Source: Nonomuraea sp. PA05 (GTDB lineage Bacteria; Actinomycetota; Actinomycetes; Streptosporangiales; Streptosporangiaceae). Taken from it: a DNA stretch of 64,000 nucleotides. Shown here piece after piece: positions 63,015-64,000 of the stretch. The notes below the pieces were generated by a model. That model was not told where the DNA came from. It did not search any database and was given only the letters and a program-made list of their open reading frames with translations. Made by a program: the position numbers and the translations under genes. The stretch lies in assembly GCF_008086045.1 (NCBI RefSeq), contig NZ_VSEY01000009.1, forward strand, positions 186,001 through 250,000, given 5' to 3'. Positions within the stretch are counted from its first letter, which is position 1. Each line of letters opens with the position of its first letter.

Positions 63015-64000
63015 TCAGGCGGTGGCGGCTCCGGGCGGCGTGCTGCGCAGCTCCTTGCGGGAGGCGACGCCGAGCTTGACGAAGATCTTGCGCAGGTGCC
63101 ATTCGACGGTGTGCGGGCTGATGTAGAGCTGCGCGCCGATCTCGGAGTTCGTCAGCCCGCCGGCGGCCAGGCGGGCGATCCGCGCCTCCTGCGAGGTCAG
63201 CCCGGTGGGCGTCTCGGCCGGGCGCCTGCGCACGCTCTCGCCGGTGGCCCGCAGCTCCCGCCCGGCGCGTTCGGCGAACGCCCCGGCCCCCATCAGTCCG
63301 AACAGGTCGTGGGCGAGGGTCAGCTGCTCGCGCGCGTCCACCCTGCGGTTCTCGCGGCGCAGCCACTCGCCGTAGAGCAGGCGGGCGCGGGCGAGCGCCA
63401 TCCTGACCTTGGTACGGCCGAGCCGCTCGATCGCCTCCCGGTAGAGCGCGTCGGCGGCCGGGCCCGCGCTGACCTGGGCGCGGGCGCTCGCCGAGGTGCC
63501 GAGCGCCCAGTCGGTGCCGCTGGCCCGGGCCATCTCGTCGAGCCGGCGGGCGGCCTCGGCGGCGCGGGCCGGCCTGCCGCTCCTGGCCGCCGCCTCGACC
63601 AGCTCGATCGTGGACCAGGTGGACAGCCCGAGCTCCTGCGGGTGCTCGGCGCCCCGCTCCGCCGCGACGTACGCCTCCTCGTAGCGGCCGTGGCCGTTGT
63701 GCAGCACCGCGGCGGCCCACTGGGTGGCGGTGGTCACCTTGCCCTCCCCTTGCAACGCCACGTCGCGGGTGATCGCCTTGATGACCTGGCGGGTCGCGCT
63801 CTCCTGACCTCGCCACGGCTCCAGCACCAGGGCTCCGTACTGGGCCATGAAGCGGCTGCCCGTCACCTCGCCGATCGTCGTCGACTCGGCGACCAGCGCC
63901 TCGGCCTCGGCCAGCTCGCCGGCCAGCACCCGGGCCGACAGGAGCAGCAGCAGCGCCGGCGGCAGCACCGACAGCGCGCCCGTCTCGCGGGCCAGGCCGA
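63015..64000 (-). CDS. LuxR-family (LAL-type) regulator, 5' part beyond window
   Basis: The C-terminal 328 codons are visible and the frame continues past 64000. A helical tetratricopeptide-like region (AAERGAEHPQELGLSTWSTI, AAEAARRLDEMARASG, ARARLLYGEWLRRENRR) is followed by a LuxR/GerE helix-turn-helix: LTSQEARIARLAAGGLTNSE, IGAQLYISPHTVEWHLRKIF. This is the layout of large ATP-binding LuxR regulators, whose ATPase would lie beyond the edge. It probably controls the esterase-to-symporter genes. Confidence 0.88.
   Translation of the reverse strand, partial: GLARETGALSVLPPALLLLLSARVLAGELAEAEALVAESTTIGEVTGSRFMAQYGALVLEPWRGQESATRQVIKAITRDVALQGEGKVTTATQWAAAVLHNGHGRYEEAYVAAERGAEHPQELGLSTWSTIELVEAAARSGRPARAAEAARRLDEMARASGTDWALGTSASARAQVSAGPAADALYREAIERLGRTKVRMALARARLLYGEWLRRENRRVDAREQLTLAHDLFGLMGAGAFAERAGRELRATGESVRRRPAETPTGLTSQEARIARLAAGGLTNSEIGAQLYISPHTVEWHLRKIFVKLGVASRKELRSTPPGAATA

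Overview
The window looks like chromosomal DNA of a high-GC actinomycete. It has strong GC bias at third codon positions, many GTG and TTG starts, and WhiB, HrdB-like sigma, FurA-KatG, PucR and WS/DGAT families. A Streptosporangiaceae member such as Nonomuraea would fit, but that placement is inference. I saw no rRNA, tRNA, transposase, phage gene or CRISPR array. Most of the window is accessory metabolism in small, locally regulated modules.

Layout. 1-2.6 kb: a methyltransferase fragment and a primary-like sigma factor divergent from a TetR gene, with regularly spaced inverted repeats between them. 2.6-7.4 kb: an AlkZ-like / WS-DGAT / AlkZ-like minus-strand operon, divergent from a cysteine-desulfurase-like gene. 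7.4-13.4 kb: a nucleobase/hydantoin-type operon (NCS1 permease, HyuA-like protein, two DUF917 proteins) and a secreted GDPD. 13.4-17.6 kb: a TetR gene with an internally deleted efflux pump, then furA-katG. 17.9-27.4 kb: a LacI-controlled sugar locus with an ABC importer, a six-hairpin-like protein, a GH36-like and a GH110-like enzyme, ending in a LamG remnant. 27.4-30.1 kb: a third DUF917 gene with a PucR regulator. 30.1-37.2 kb: a fructosamine (Amadori product) locus: LacI regulator, FrlD-like kinase, FrlB-like deglycase, divergent ABC importer and FrlC-like epimerase.

37.2-43.6 kb: a kinase remnant, alpha/beta hydrolases, a VOC protein and WYL regulator sharing a perfect 16-bp-arm inverted repeat, moeA, and an MFS pump whose promoter carries CsoR-type sites. 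43.7-52.9 kb: a urea/guanidine nitrogen locus (allophanate hydrolase, biotin carboxylase, two DUF1989 proteins, divergent permease, TetR gene) with two matching operators. 52.9-57.8 kb: nitronate monooxygenase and a rifampicin-monooxygenase-like gene (rox). Rox is divergent from a P450-cupin-cupin operon across a rifamycin-associated-element-like palindrome. 57.9-64 kb: a minus-strand run of a small membrane protein, SSS symporter, VioB-like ferritin-fold protein, WhiB protein, two alpha/beta hydrolases and a LuxR-family regulator cut by the window edge.

Two themes recur. First, most divergent promoters carry a visible palindromic operator, so local regulators can be paired with targets. Second, short tandem repeats of about three copies (16-35 bp) sit at or just after several stop codons. 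Gene decay is also visible: a deleted MFS pump, a kinase N-terminus and a LamG tail.
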